Of a stretch of DNA of 60,000 nt, positions 34,445-47,400 are shown in pieces. Source of the DNA: Owenia fusiformis (taxonomy: Eukaryota > Annelida > Polychaeta > Sabellida > Oweniidae); assembly GCA_903813345.2 (NCBI GenBank), contig CAIIXF020000004.1, positions 13,292,196 through 13,352,195 on the forward strand. Direction: 5' to 3'. The notes beneath the pieces are model-generated. The model saw nothing but the letters and a program-made list of their open reading frames with translations, was not told the origin of the DNA and ran no database searches. Numbering within the stretch: the stretch's first letter is position 1; every line of letters starts with the position of its first letter. A program made the position numbers and the translations under genes.

Positions 34445-36329
34445 TATTTCTGATACACGTGTTGTAATTTGATCACTTCGATCAAAATAATTTGTTACCA
34501 CAGAAGTGGCAAATATGTTGTTTGTGTTGCTATGACAACAGAGAGTCATTTAAAGACTAGTCACGCTTTTAGTTATTTGTTTTCCTTTCATGTGAGTTTG
34601 TACAGAATTATTTTTTCATTCTTCAATTCCTGCTGACTAAATTCATTCTTCTCTCGACTACACTTAACTCATTTGTTAAGACACTTACTGCAACACACTA
34701 ACCATATCCCATAACTGAAAAAAATAAGAAGTGATTAAATAGTATGATAAAATTTCAAAATACAGTTTATTTCAATCTGATTAATTTCATTTGATTGTAG
34801 GGGATGAGGTGTATTCATTTTTGACCCTGGCTAGGACTTCAAGTTCATGCTCAGAGGCATATTATTTCTATTTAATTGAAGGGAAGAAGGTGTATTCATG
34901 ACTTCAAGTTTATGATTTTATTGAAGAGAATAATGGAAATGCATATTGGCACCGAATATGACTTCAAGTTCATGCTCATAGGCATAATACCATTCTAGTA
35001 AAAGGAAATATCATCTGTCCAAGTGTCTAAGACATTTCCCTTACAGTCATTATGATTTTATAACATGGGCTCTATGGGAATTGATATAAGTACTTTGAAT
35101 TGAAGTTGACTTACAAACTTTAAGACAACATTTCTCAATGTGCACATTTCGAATATCATATTACTTGAAGTGAATTATGAATACTAAGTGATTAAAATCA
35201 AAATCATTAATTCTATACTTGCATCTAATCTATTGCTAAGCAAAGGCTTTTTATGTCTCAGTGCTAAGCAAGAATATTTCAAGATCAGGGATGTAGCTTT
35301 TGGGGTAGATTATAATAGATTCTTACAAAAATGTCAATCTACATGTATTCTTAAATAAGCCATAACATGATAGTATTACCTTGTTGCAGTTCGAGTTGCC
35401 TTGATGTACATGTACTTAAAATTTTGAAATTCTACTTCCCTATCTGATTACTACATGTAAAGGTATCTCTCCAGAAACTCATTAACACTGATATTGATAA
35501 AGTTGGTTGCTGATTTTGAATTTAATCAATTACATGTAGTTATTTGGCTCTTGCCTAATCCAAAGCATAAATACAAGAATGTTGATGTTTCAAAAATCAT
35601 GCTTTGATTACATTTTCAGTTTAATCTACTTAATTGTTGTAATAAGACTTCTTTGATATCGAAGAAGCAGTTATTTCGGCACTAGCTTAATCCAAATCAT
35701 AAACAATAGGCAGGAAATACAATCTTTGATGTTTCATAATATGTGTGTATTTTTAATCAGAACCATTTTTTCTTTGAGACAGGAGAAAAATAGAAAAATT
35801 CCACAGAACGTTTTGTTGTATTGTTTAGTAAAACTGAATGAATCAAGAAGGAATTTCCAAATAAACTACAAGAATGACCAGGGGCAAAAATGTATTACAC
35901 TTGATTCTCTTCAATAAAAAAGAAATAATATCTCTATGAACATGATCTTGAAGTCATGATTCAGTGCCAAAAATGATAAATCTAATTCTTTATAGCATGG
36001 GCATTCAATAGAAAGCCCATGTTTATAGGGATAATATGCCTATAAGAATGAAATTGAAGTCATATTCAGTGCCAAAAATGAATAAACCTTATTCTCTTAA
36101 ATTGATTAGAAATACTTGTACATTGTAACCATGAACTACCGTATTTTGAAACATAATCATGCATTCAATTCATTTGATATGCAACCAACTTTTTTAATCA
36201 AATTTTAATGGTTGAAATGTAATGGTTGGAAACCATTTCAAATGGTTGCAGTAATGGTTACGCAATGATTTTTAATGGTTACGCAATAGTTTTTAACGGT
36301 TGAAATTCAGAAAAATGGATGTTTTTTCT
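34445..36329. other. unassigned sequence with diffuse inverted repeat
   Basis: GACTTCAAGTTCATGCTCA (about 34840 and 34960) recurs in inverse form around 35943 and 36050, together with ATTCATTTTTG/CAAAAATGAAT, suggesting a decayed palindromic element of about 1.3 kb. No gene is confirmed; a possible WDFY2 last exon at 34685-34714 is discussed under findings. Confidence 0.35.
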
Positions 36330-36740
36330 AAGGGTGAATCAACCCACAAACGGGAAAAAGTTACAAGCATTTCAAAATGTAGTGTTTTACCAAAATTACA
36401 GCTTAGTTTTACAAAAAATTAATAGTCGGCGTGTCTCCCTTGGCCATATAAACAGCAGCAATTCTTTCAAGACATGACCTTAAATACGCAAATATGGGTA
36501 TAGTATTTTGTAATGCTCATAAAACCTTTTAAGGCATTTTAGAAGAATTTCCTTGGAGTATCTACCCTCACTTATCTCTTTTTACAACTCAATATCCATC
36601 CTCTCTTTGACGATAGCATGCACATTTTTGGTCACATTGAGGTTAGTGCTGTTTCCAGGATACTGAATTTAACTTTAATTTTGGTCAAACACTAAGTTTT
36701 GAAATGCCTGTAACTTTTTCCCATTTGTGAGTTCAACCAT
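36330..36740. mobile_element. decayed DNA element with inverted ends
   Basis: CAAACGGGAAAAAGTTACAA (about 36348) is inverted at about 36707-36726 (TGTAACTTTTTCCCATTTG). Inside, the minus strand reads RSCLERIAAVYMAKGDTPTI (about 36425-36480), a segment similar in style to IS630/Tc1-type transposase C-termini. Frames are broken. Confidence 0.45.
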
Positions 36741-36744
36741 GATA

Positions 36745-37660
36745 CTTGGCAAATCAATGTAACTTTTGATAAGCTTTAAAGTGATATATGACACATACTT
36801 GTACATGTACTATGGGGACATTCGTGTATGCCTGCCTATGGGGGGCCATACTTTTGGGATACACTGCACTGATAAGCTCATTCACCTGAACATTTATACA
36901 GATGTAGATGTCACTTTGGATATTCATCAATCATTCAGGGAAACGTGCAATACAAATTAGCAGTAAAAACATTCATCTCAGTTTACCTTCATTACTCTGT
37001 CTTTGCCTATGGTGAGAAGCAGTTTCCGGGTCTCATCCAGGTGCATAAACATTATGCTGTGCTTTGTGTCATGGAATGTTGCCATAGGGGCTTTGCTGAA
37101 ACAATGAAAAAAAACAATAAGATCATACAATATGTGAAAGGTTTAAAACCTTCTCTGGTGATTCAATTTTCGAACTATGCATGAAAGTCCATTCAAAGTC
37201 GCCTATTGAACCTTGAATAGCGATATTTAGACTGAAGATTGAAAGGTGTTCACGACAACTTTCAGCTCATCTTTATTTCGACAGATCGGAAGAGAATTTC
37301 CGAGTTGAGTAAATGGTGATAATGTTCTTTTTTATGAAGCAGGGAAGTCAAAACATTACTAATAGAAATCATAGTGAGCATTAGAAGATCATTTAAGAGC
37401 ATTTAAAATCAAATCCACAGCAAAATCGGAATAACTGAAATATTCACACGCAGATGTCACAGAACACACTTCCGATTTTTATAATCAATGATTTTATCAA
37501 TCAAAAAATATTTTGCTGAAATATGGTATGTATACTTGTGTTGATTGTTAAAATACAAAATAGGTAGGGTAAAGAATATGTAAAAGTTGTTTGATCTTGT
37601 CCCAGAAGCAATATTTTGTTATTTTTATCGACTAGAATTCCTTTAAAGAATGGAATAATC
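36745..37660. other. unassigned sequence
   Basis: Open frames at 36766-36960 and 36945-37184 have no recognisable motifs. GGGGCTTTGCTGAAACAATG (37086) is a stray unit of the repeat at 37675-37862. Confidence 0.35.
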
Positions 37661-37674
37661 CAATATTGAAAGTC

Positions 37675-37862
37675 AAACAAGGGCTTTGTTGAAACAATCT
37701 AAAAACATTCAAGGTCAGACGAGAAAACCAAAAGGACTTTGGTGAAACGATAAAAAAATATTTAAGGTCGGATAAGTTGCCAAAGGGACTTTGCTGAAAC
37801 AATGAAAAACATTCAAGGTCAGATAAGTTGCCAAAAGGGCTTTGCTGAAACAATGGAAAAAA
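37675..37862. repeat. tandem repeat, about 55 bp unit, four copies
   Basis: Units contain GGGCTTTGCTGAAACAATG, CATTCAAGGTCAGA and AAGTTGCCAAA. The minus-strand frame 37632-37853 is simply this repeat translated. Confidence 0.7.
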
Positions 37863-37939
37863 TGTTCCTATTTTAGATTACTTTATTTAACCATTTAACT
37901 CCATTTCTCCAAATATCAAAAAGATGTACGCTTATTGAA

Positions 37940-38675
37940 GTGAGACTTAACTTCTGTCTTTGAACCGAGCCTACAGACGGATCTTGTGCATTTCACACTT
38001 GGCGGAAAACCAGTGTCATTGAATGGTTTAACAGCTAAGTCAATTCAAAAAATAATAAATAGAAACAAATATTTGGAACCATTGTATAAAGATGAACATG
38101 ATCGTGAGTTAAAAAGAACAGACTACTTCAAAATGGCTTATAGCTGCACGAAACAAAATAAAATTCGACAACTCCAATTTAATTCTTCATGGTATTTGTA
38201 CCACGAATGCTTACTTAACACAGATAGGAATTAAACAGGATGCTAAATGTAGTTATTGTTCACTATGAGACACTTTAAAGCACAAGTTTTGGGAATGTAG
38301 GCGGGTTCAGATTTTTTTGAAAGCTATTAAAGAGAATTTAGAGAAATTATTTAGTGTAAATCTTGATTTTGATGCCCATGATATGGTGTTCGGAAGATCT
38401 GTAAATAATGTAAACATTTTGCTAAATAGGCTATCACTAGCAATTAAATATTATATATATGCAAAACAATTTAATGAGGTAAATCCAAACTTGGACGTGA
38501 CTCAATTTGAAAATACTATGTTTTTATATTCCAGAACTTTTGGGTATGACTGTTGCGAATGTCTGAATGAATGGAGGTGGTGTGAAAGTGGCTTAATATT
38601 TCATATTTTCCTTGTTAAATGTATTACCTCATGTTTGATTCAATAAAAAAAGAAAAAAAAAGAAAAAAAAAGATG
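37940..38675 (+). pseudogene. second decayed LINE 3' fragment
   Basis: Two frames: 37986-38234 (RTDYFKMAYSCTKQNKIRQL, SWYLYHECLLN) and, after a shift, KCSYC...DTLKHKFWECRRVQ and 38317-38646. CxxC...HKFWEC is the zinc-knuckle-like motif near the C-terminus of many LINE ORF2 proteins. The fragment ends in an A-rich tail (38645-38672), indicating poly-A-type retrotransposition, unlike the fragment at 13546-14640. An in-frame stop and at least one frameshift are present. Confidence 0.7.
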
Positions 38676-40964
38676 TGGAGATATACGTACATTTTTCTAT
38701 TGCAATTTGCCCTACTCGTTAATCTGGGAAAGAGCGACATATTTACAGATGTTACTTAAAGATGCTTTCAAAAATTTAACCCCTTTTCAAAACAGTGTTC
38801 TGCCTAGATTTTTTCTTGGGAAATTCTTTTTTTGGGAAATTTCAAAACAATTTAAATATGCATATAAAGCGCATCAAAGATTACATTTACACTGACTGAT
38901 TTTCAAACTCAAATATTAAAGGACTTTTTATAGGGTACAAGTAACATGATAAAAACAGTACAGAAATAACCATCAGGGAACCTCATATAAACAAAATGTA
39001 TATATATTTTATAAGAATAAACATTTAAGTCCAATTTACATACAAAGCTATCATATATCATGCTCATCTATAACACATTGACACACTTCATGCATCATGT
39101 AAAATTCGCTCTTAGACAGGCCTGTGCCAGTTTTTGCCAAGGGGGGGGGTCAATTTTTAAAATAATTCCAGGGAGAGTTCGGAACAATTTTGGCTCAAGA
39201 TCATATAACTGTTGAAAATAATGCATGATTTTGAATAATTTATGGCCAGAGGATTGCTCAACCCCCCCCCCCCCCCCACCAACCTCCCTGGTTGCAAGCC
39301 TGCTATTACATATGATATCTACCGTATTCGCCGTAAAAAGCGCCCAGGGCGCTTTTGAAATTGAAATTACCATTAGTAGCCATTACAAAGAGCGGCCATA
39401 CATCAGAGAAGTCAAAAATCCCCGGGAATTTCATGAATTGGAATTTTTCTTGCCAAAAATGTCTTATTTGCAACGAAAGTGACGACAGCATATTTCTACA
39501 ATAATGATATGTATCGTTATTGGAGAGAATACGGTAAAGATCGCTTAAATAAAGCAAGAATCTATCTATATTAACAGTATGTCATTGGCCTAGCTATGAA
39601 CATGTTTGGATGAATCTGAATCAACTGGTACTTTCAACTAATATTGTGAAAATTATTTCACATCATTTTCCTCTCTGAATTGAGTTTCCAATAAATATTT
39701 TTGAGTTGTAACTACATCCTGACTATTCACATGTCCATGGTGTCTGCCAGGAAAATGGGCTTGTTTCCAGTTGCTCTAGGCTGGTTCACCTGGAGTTTAC
39801 TGCTAATTTTAAATATATGAAATTTGAGGAATACTAAATGATTGAGTAAGGCCATAAGAAGTAAATTCTTTGTTTCGCATCCCCTTGCTTGCACAATTTT
39901 AAGTAAATCAGAAAAAACAAACACATCTTAATAGCATTCACAAGGGTCTGAAAGTACCATCGCATTTCGTTCAGTCGGAATCAAAATGATGGACGATTTG
40001 ATGTGGGTCAATATTGATCTCTGTGACATACATTGTGTATTTCTGGATACCTTTGAATAATAGCTATATATGTTTAAATATATTGTATATGATGCATTAA
40101 TATGTGTTTATAATCACTGCAAATTAGTATGTCATCCCTTTTTATGTCCATAAAATGTATACATATCTTAAGCAAACAAGATTTTGTTTTTTCTTGAGTT
40201 TGTGTTTGTTCTCCTTGTACCATTGCATGATTTGGATTTTGCCAGGACACAAAACAAAGAATCTACTTCTTATGGCCTAATCTTTCATTTCAAATGAATC
40301 ATTTTTCTCTACATCTACATCTACATCTATCTCTACATGAATTGTACATTACAACAACTCATCCCACATCAGTATTTCCATCAGTAGTTGTGCATACACA
40401 TTAGAAAGCCAACAACTAAACATAATCAAAATATTTTGAGCATGATTTCCGAACACATATAACAAAAAAAAATTCAAAGGAAGGCCTGTTCACTCTGAAG
40501 GTTTTGTAACACAATGATGTATTTTACTGAACCAAAGTGACAACTACAGTAGATGCAAAGATAATGTACATTTAGCTAGTTCAACACATTTAACTCAATC
40601 TAGCTTTATTTATTAATCTAAATTTTCTTGGTGCCGGGTTGGGGCCACAAGATATACATGTACGTATGTCTGATAAGAAATAAGGGCCAGACTAGGTTTA
40701 ACTTGTTGGACTAACGTTAAGCTAGATACAATAATTACATGTGTGTTAAATGCCATTTTGGTCATGTCAACTTCACCCACTATCTCTTTTAATTTTTGGA
40801 TGAATGGATATATGAACTGCAGACCAGTAGCCAGCTTTTGCCAGGGAGGGGGGGGGGGGGGTCATTTGCCAAAAAATCACTTGAAGTCCTTGAAATGGTT
40901 GAACATTGAATGATTTTGAAATATTTCTGGTCAGGGGATTCACAAAACAAGGCATTAACATGAC
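38676..40964. other. intergenic sequence with MITE remnants
   Basis: Contains a decayed palindromic element at 39117-39302 (TTTTTGCCAAGGGGGGGG at the left, ACCTCCCTGGTTGCAAGCC at the right) and a one-ended relative at 40817-40940 (GTAGCCAGCTTTTGCCAGGG), both like the complete copy at 51855-52063. A (CTACAT)n tract lies at about 40311-40335. No gene. Confidence 0.5.
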
Positions 40965-40989
40965 AAAATGTCACCACCTAGTTGCTCAC

Positions 40990-42180
40990 AATATTATGAG
41001 TTCAAACTTAAGTCAGATTTGAATTTCTGAGAACATGTAGATGATTTTGAAATAAAAAATTAGTCAATTTGAAGCAAGTTGAAAAAAGACCTTTTTGACC
41101 TTTTTTGACATTGAGAAGGTCATTGAAGGTCAAATGTCAAATCTAAAGTCATATTTGAATTTCTGAGAACATGTAGATGATTTTGAAAAAAAATTTAGTC
41201 AATTTGAAGCAAGATGAAAAAATACCTTTTTGACCTTTTTTGACATTGAGAAGGTCATTGAAGGTCAAATGTCAAATCTAAAGTCAGATTTGAATTTCTG
41301 AGAACATGTAGATGATTTTGAAAAAAAAAATTTAGTCAATTTGAAGCAAGTTGAAAAAATACATTTTTGACCTTTTTTGACTTTGAGAAGGTCATTGAAG
41401 GTCAAATGTCAAATCTTAAGTCAAATCTAAAGTCAGATTTGAATTTCTGAGAACACGTAGATGATTTTGAAAAAAATTTTTAGTCAATTTGAAGCAAGTT
41501 GAAAACAGACCTTTTTGATTTTTTTTTACCTTGAGAAGGTCATTGAAGGTCAAATGTCAAATCTTAAGTCAGATTTGAATTTCTGAGAACACGTAGATGA
41601 TTTTGAAAAAAAAAATTTGTCAATTTGAAGCAAGTTGAAAACAGACCTTTTTGACCTTTTTTGACCTTGAGAAGGTCATTGAAGGTCAAATGTCAAATCT
41701 AAAGTCAGATTTGAAATTCTGAGAACATGTAGATGATTTTGAAAAAAAAAATTTAGTCAATTTGAAGCAAGTTGAAAAAAGACCTTTTTGAACTTTTTTG
41801 ACTTTGAGAAGGTCATTGAAGGTCAAATGTCAAATCTTAAGTCAAATCTAAAGTCAGATTTGAATTTCTGAGAACACGTAGATGATTTTGAAAACAATTT
41901 TTTAGTCAATTTGAAGCAAGTTGAAAACAGACCTTTTTGACCTTGAGAAGGTCATTGAAGGTCAAATGTCAAATCTTAAGTCAGATTTGAATTTCTGAGA
42001 ACACGTAGATGATTTTGAAAATTTTTTTTAGTCAATTTGAAGCAAGTTGAAAACAGACCTTTTTGACCTTTTTGACCTTGAGAAGGTCATTGAAGGTCAA
42101 ATGTCAAATCTAAAGTCAGATTTGAACTTCTGAGAACATGTAGATGATTTAGAAAAAAATTGAAGTCAGTCTAAACAGTA
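40990..42180. repeat. minisatellite, 128-151 bp unit, about nine copies
   Basis: Each unit holds GAAGGTCATTGAAGGTCAAA, AGTCAGATTTGAATTTCTGA, GAACATGTAGATGATTTTGA and TTGAAGCAAGTTGAAAA. Unit length varies mainly in A- and T-runs. No ORF. Confidence 0.9.
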
Positions 42181-42205
42181 TTTGTTAAGTTATAGGAAGT
42201 TGTAA

Positions 42206-42387
42206 GAAATTGTTACAGACGCCGGACGCCAACCACCAACCGCCGGACGCCAACCACCAACCGCCGGACGCCAACCACCAACCGCTGTCGCAAAAAAACG
42301 GAGACCATAACAATATGTCACCACTTTTGGTGGTGACATAAAAAAACGGAGACCATAACAATATGTCACCACTTTTGGTGGTGACAT
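42206..42387. repeat. 21 bp triplication and 48 bp duplication
   Basis: CCGGACGCCAACCACCAACCG is repeated three times, followed by two copies of a ~48 base segment containing GGAGACCATAACAATATG and the palindrome CACCACTTTTGGTGGTG. Confidence 0.85.
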
Positions 42388-42711
42388 AAAAACAGAACTC
42401 CAGAACTGGCTACAGGCCTGAACTATAATTTTGTCTTTGCCATGGAGAAACAAAACCAGCTCAAACATAGCAGTAACAGAAATGATCTTCCTGTGAAAAA
42501 TTAATGTTCATAACTTTAAAATTGTAGCACATCATGGCATTCTGGAGTTGAAAAATACATACAAAGTTTTTTGAGGTTTATAAAGTTAGAAAAAATGAAA
42601 AAGTATATAAGATGCCTCTTCTTACATTTAAAGCCTATTATTATGTGACTTTAACTTATTATTATGTGACTATAGTACAATACACACTTCCATGTTTCAA
42701 CTCAATATTAA

Positions 42712-42976
42712 CCTCTTGACTACCGAGAGTGACAAGATTTCTTGCCACCTCAGAAATGACCATGAAAATGTTTCACTAAAATTGCTCTTATTTGAACAAT
42801 TTTCATCTGATTTACACAAAAATTGTTTTAAAATGTCTAGAAATGATCTCCGCCGTCTAGTTTTACTAAAATTAGCATCATCTGTTGTATCTCGTATGTA
42901 GTAAAATGTCAAAAGCTGGCAAAAATGAAAATTTCTCTGGTTTCGACCGATTCTAGAGCCTCATGGATTCAAGAGG
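42712..42976. mobile_element. family C MITE, TTAA-flanked (piggyBac-like), 265 bp
   Basis: TTAA precedes CCTCTTGACTACC-type sequence and follows its inverse GGATTCAAGAGG. The subterminal block GAGTGACAAGATTTCTTGCC is shared with the copy at 50657. TTAA target duplications are the hallmark of piggyBac insertion. Confidence 0.7.
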
Positions 42977-42980
42977 TTAA

Positions 42981-44341
42981 AACATGAACAAACATGGCAT
43001 TCGACATCTGATTCTCACCTCAACAATTCCCTTATTTGTCTAGGTAAGAAAATTATAAGTAACTTCATAAAAAATAGTTAAACCAAGGTTAAGCTTCTGT
43101 AAAATCTCTTGTATTTTACATTGTTACTTATTTTTATCCCTTCATTCTATTCTATTTATAAACTGCTTTAAGATTAAACTTAGATTTATATGTGGTGACA
43201 AAATTGCAAACAACATGTATAATTGGCCCGATTCTATTCCTAGTGACCTTAAATACAATATATCCAAAGAGTAAAAAATCGTAACCATAAAAATAGAAAA
43301 ATAAATAACACATTATTGTAAAAAAAAATTTTCCTGGAATAAAGTATGTACTTTGAGAATTTTTAGACAATATACATGACAAAGAATGATAGGAGCCAAA
43401 AATATTCTAAAATTGGAGCAATTCTTGTTTTTGGCTTGCTGGCTAAGATCTGATTCTCTCTTTAACTGCATGCTTCATAGAATGAACTAATTGTTGACTA
43501 GTTTTGTTAATTCTTTGGAATTCGACTTTTTCTGCTTTTGATTCATTTTAAAACATGACCATTATGACGTTGTTAAACAAATGCAATAATACAGGGTGTC
43601 CATAACGTCTCTTTATACTTCACAACTACTTTGTATAGTAATTGTAGGGGCTCTTTGGACACCCTGCATAACATCAGTATATACCTCGCAAGAAGAATTT
43701 TTACTGAAATAACTTTTTAAATTCAATGTTTGTTTCAAAATGTAATTACTCAAATATCAGACTACTCCTTTCATCCCTTAGGTAAATGCAATTGAGCACT
43801 GACTGATATTTTCCAAATTGATCATTAAATAAGGAATAAAGACGGAGATTTTATGATTTATGTCATAATGTATGACCAAAAATTTTATTCTGTTCATTTT
43901 TTAAAGACCGAAATCACATAGCCATTGAGGTCTTTGGCAATGGCCAGAATAAAATTTGAGGTCTTATATTTGACATAAATCATAAAATCGAGGTCTTTGT
44001 TATGATTCTAATATGATAATAAACAGACAACAAACACAACTTTTTGCATTTAAGAATTTTAGCAGTAATACATACTCCAATATAAACCAGTAAATCAATT
44101 GTTCTAGCTATTGTGACGTCACGTTTCATATTAGAATTTAAAATTAAAATTCTATCACTATCACATTCATACAATTGAGTTCCTCTCCAAACATACTTCT
44201 ACTTCATCTTTCTTTAGCATTACTCACATAACTGGCCTTGCCATGGAGTATGCTGATGAGTTTACTTATCTAAAGGCTTTAGACTTGAAAATTCATGAAT
44301 GATTCTGTCTTTAAAATTTAAAATAAATCTCAAATACTTAC
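42981..44341. other. sequence 3' of WDFY2 exon 10 (probable intron 10)
   Basis: Expected to lie in the last intron of the WDFY2-like gene. It contains the 75 bp MITE at 43592-43666. No exon with WD40 similarity was found. Confidence 0.4.
43592..43666. mobile_element. 75 bp mariner-like MITE
   Basis: CAGGGTGTCCATAACGTCTC and the inverse end TTTGGACACCCTG, flanked by TA on the left (43590-43591) and a mutated CA on the right. Confidence 0.6.
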
Positions 44342-44472
44342 TCCTCATCCGTGATTGTGTTGAAACATTCGTCACAGACTCGTACGTCAAACTCATAGCC
44401 CATTGCAGGAATTGACGATCTGGCAGAACTGCATTTATGACACACTGCTTTACCGCATTTTCGACAGTGATG
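44342..44472 (-). CDS. WDFY2: WDFY2 exon 10 (second half of FYVE domain)
   Basis: Acceptor CATTTCAG, donor GAGGA|GTAAGT. Codes [40 protein letters not shown] and TDE; with Arg-Gln of exon 9 this forms the basic PI3P-binding loop and supplies the remaining zinc cysteines. Confidence 0.95.
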
Positions 44473-47400
44473 CTGAAATGCATTATGGGTGATATGAATA
44501 TAATGGTTGATAGCATATGTTTAATAATGTCAATAGTAATTTTGAAGATTTTAAGACACAAAATGATTAATATAACACTTTTTTTTATCAAAATTCAAAA
44601 TGACTATCATGCAATTTATCAAGCACACCAAAATCCTAATTGGGTCTTGGAACTGACAGCTCTTGTATCAGAAAAATTTCAAGATGAACAAGTGAGCGAT
44701 TTTCATGGAATTTTGATTTATTCCTGGCTACCCAGATGTCCCAGACACCCATCAGCGCAAGATGACAACAAATTATCGCCTTGAAAAAGTGTGATAAAAA
44801 CTTAAATACTGACATTATAATGGAATAAGCCAAAGAAAATGCTTTAACTCTACCTGCCGTAATCCTATAGTTTTCTGTTCCCACATAGATTTGAAATTCC
44901 AGAAAAATGGAGTTCCACATTTTTGGCACGTATCATTGTCTTTCCAACTTGGAGTCTGTAATTGAATAAGCTTAGTGTAAAGCATGCACATCAAGTGGTT
45001 TATTAACTAGCCATTTAATATAATACTCTCTTATTCAATTTCCTCCAAAATATAAAGGCCCGGTCACACCGCCCGGACGATGCTGGAGCGTTCCTTGAAC
45101 GATGAAAAAATTCATCAACGCTCGTCAACGCGCACAAAATGAGGAAAAAAACAAAAACACGGGCGTTGGCTTAGCGGTGCACCGCTGAAGCCGGCGTTGC
45201 TTTAGCGTTGGTTAAGCGGTTGCGAGCGGTAACTAGCGTTTGTTAAGCGGTAATGCGAGCGTTGGTATAGCGGCGTTCTGCGCATGAGAGCGTTGCCTCG
45301 GCGGGGGTATAAATAGCAGCAGCGTTGGTTTAGCAGCATATCGCGTTTGACTACTGAGCTGAAGTATTTTAAGTATTTTTAGTATTTTTTTAGTATTTTT
45401 TCCAGTACTTTAAGTATTTTAGTATTTTTTCCAGTATTTTAAGTATTTTTTCCACGTATTTATAGCCAAATTCTGGTCCCGCTCCGACACCTCTATACCA
45501 ACGCCAAAGCAAAGTTCATCGCCGCCATGGAACGCTGCGACAACGTCCGACACCGTTCCAACAACCCCATGTACGCTGATAAAACGCTAACAACCGCTCC
45601 ACCGACGTTTGTGCAACGTTTAATCGCCGCCCGGGCAACGCTGGCGAAGCAGCGGTGGTCCAGCGTTTAAGATTTCTGCGTTGGTCTAGCGGATTCAAGC
45701 GTCCACGAACTTGCATCTAGCGGTGCAAAACTTTGACTGGGCATTGGTGTAGCGGTGATAAACTTTTCCAGGGCGTAAAATTGTCCCTTTTCAACGCTCG
45801 CAATATTTTGAGCAGCTCAAAACATTTGGAGCGTTAGGATGGCCACTCGAGAAACATCCGCGTTGGCCGAGCGTTTACAGCGTTGCTTTAACGAATGCCA
45901 ACTTTTGTTAAACGGTGGTGAACGTTTACGAGCGTTGATGAATTTTTTCAACGTTCAAGGAACGCTCCAGCAACGTCCGGGCGGTGTGACCGGGCCTTAA
46001 CAATCTTCAATAATTCATATCTGTTTTTGAATTTGGCCATTAAAAGTCCAATGCTCTTAAAAGCAATGAACTGAACCATTTGGTTCCTGAATCATCAAAC
46101 TTTTTTACTATTATTAAATCTCTTATGAATATTACATGAATATTACATGAATATTGTTTAAAGAAAAAGTGCAGAATTTGATTGACACTATGAGAGAGTT
46201 ACATGTTAATCGTCAAATTATGTACTTCACTGCGTTTTGAGTCCATGTTCCATACAACAAGAGTGTGGTCATCCCCGCCAGATATGAGTTGTTTTGAGGA
46301 GGGTGCATAGAGCATTGACTGGATTTTATCACTGGAAATAATACAAAAATATGTAAAAAGCAAGGAATAAAAAAGTATTGAGACTTTACTCGACCTTAGT
46401 ATTTATTAGGCCTCATACTATGCATCCTCTAAAGCAGGTATCCAGAATCCATAGCTCCTTCTTCCCCCCTGCTATAAACAATTTGGAAGCGGCCAATTAA
46501 ACTGAATCATGTGATCTAATTGTGCGCAATGACTTATACATGGTTTCTGTCACAGTGTTGCGACACCCAGTCATATTGCGAGTTCTTAATCGGGGAAATG
46601 CTAACTGCTTATCGCAGGGGGTAACAAGAAAGAATATATTCTGAATTTTGGAGCCCTGTGATCGGAGGATGCATATTATGCTGAATTACAAGAATTTGAG
46701 TGAAAATAGTGGAAAGTTAAACAAGACAATACAATTCTGTTAACTAGGAAATCATAATGCCATTTAAATAACTTCATTTTGGATCACAAAACTTGTCTGA
46801 GATTAGCACTTTATATTTAAAAAATTGTGTGAAATTCTTGATACAAATTGGTAAAAATGGTATGCCATCTTACAAAGTTGGCATTCAGTGACAATGTGAA
46901 CCTGCATATCTGAACACTTCTCAGTGTCAATGTTTTTTCCATTCATTTTTAATCTGCCATAAGACTCTTATGTTAAAAAAATCTGGAAATGTAAACAGCT
47001 GATGATCCAAACACTTTTGGCTAGTCCCAGTGGTATTTGGATTAGACTTTTAAATTAAAAACTTACTTGTGACATTGTAATTCAAAGGCAGTGCCTTTCT
47101 GTCCCCTTATATCCCATACTATAACAGACTGGTCAAAACTTACTTGTGACCTTGTAGTTCAAAGGCAGTGCCCTTTGTCCCCCTATATCCCATACTATAA
47201 CAGACTGGTCAAAACTTACTTGTGACCTTGTAGTTCAAAGGCAGTGCCCTTTTGTCCCCCTATATCCCATACTATAATAGACTGGTCAAAACTTACTTGT
47301 GACCTTGTAGTTTAAAGGCAGTGCCCTTTTGTCCCCCTATATCCCATACTATAATAGACTGGTCAAAACTTACTTGTGACCTTGTAGTTCAAAGGCAGTG

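Larger units (their letters stand above)
40969..42387. mobile_element. family B MITE expanded by an internal minisatellite
   Basis: Terminal inverted repeats ATGTCACCACC (40969-40979) and GGTGGTGACAT (42377-42387) match the 80-120 bp copies at 29061 and 30138, as does the inner CAGACGCCGGACGCC block. Between the left end and that block lies the ~1.2 kb GGTCA array at 40990-42180. Confidence 0.6.

Noticed and set aside
41000-42180. Regular repeats with variable spacers considered as CRISPR-like.
   Set aside because: Units are contiguous minisatellite copies without unique spacers, in a eukaryotic genome.
44437-44784. A 115-codon plus-strand frame.
   Set aside because: It overlaps antisense to WDFY2 exon 10 and intron 9 and has no recognisable domain.
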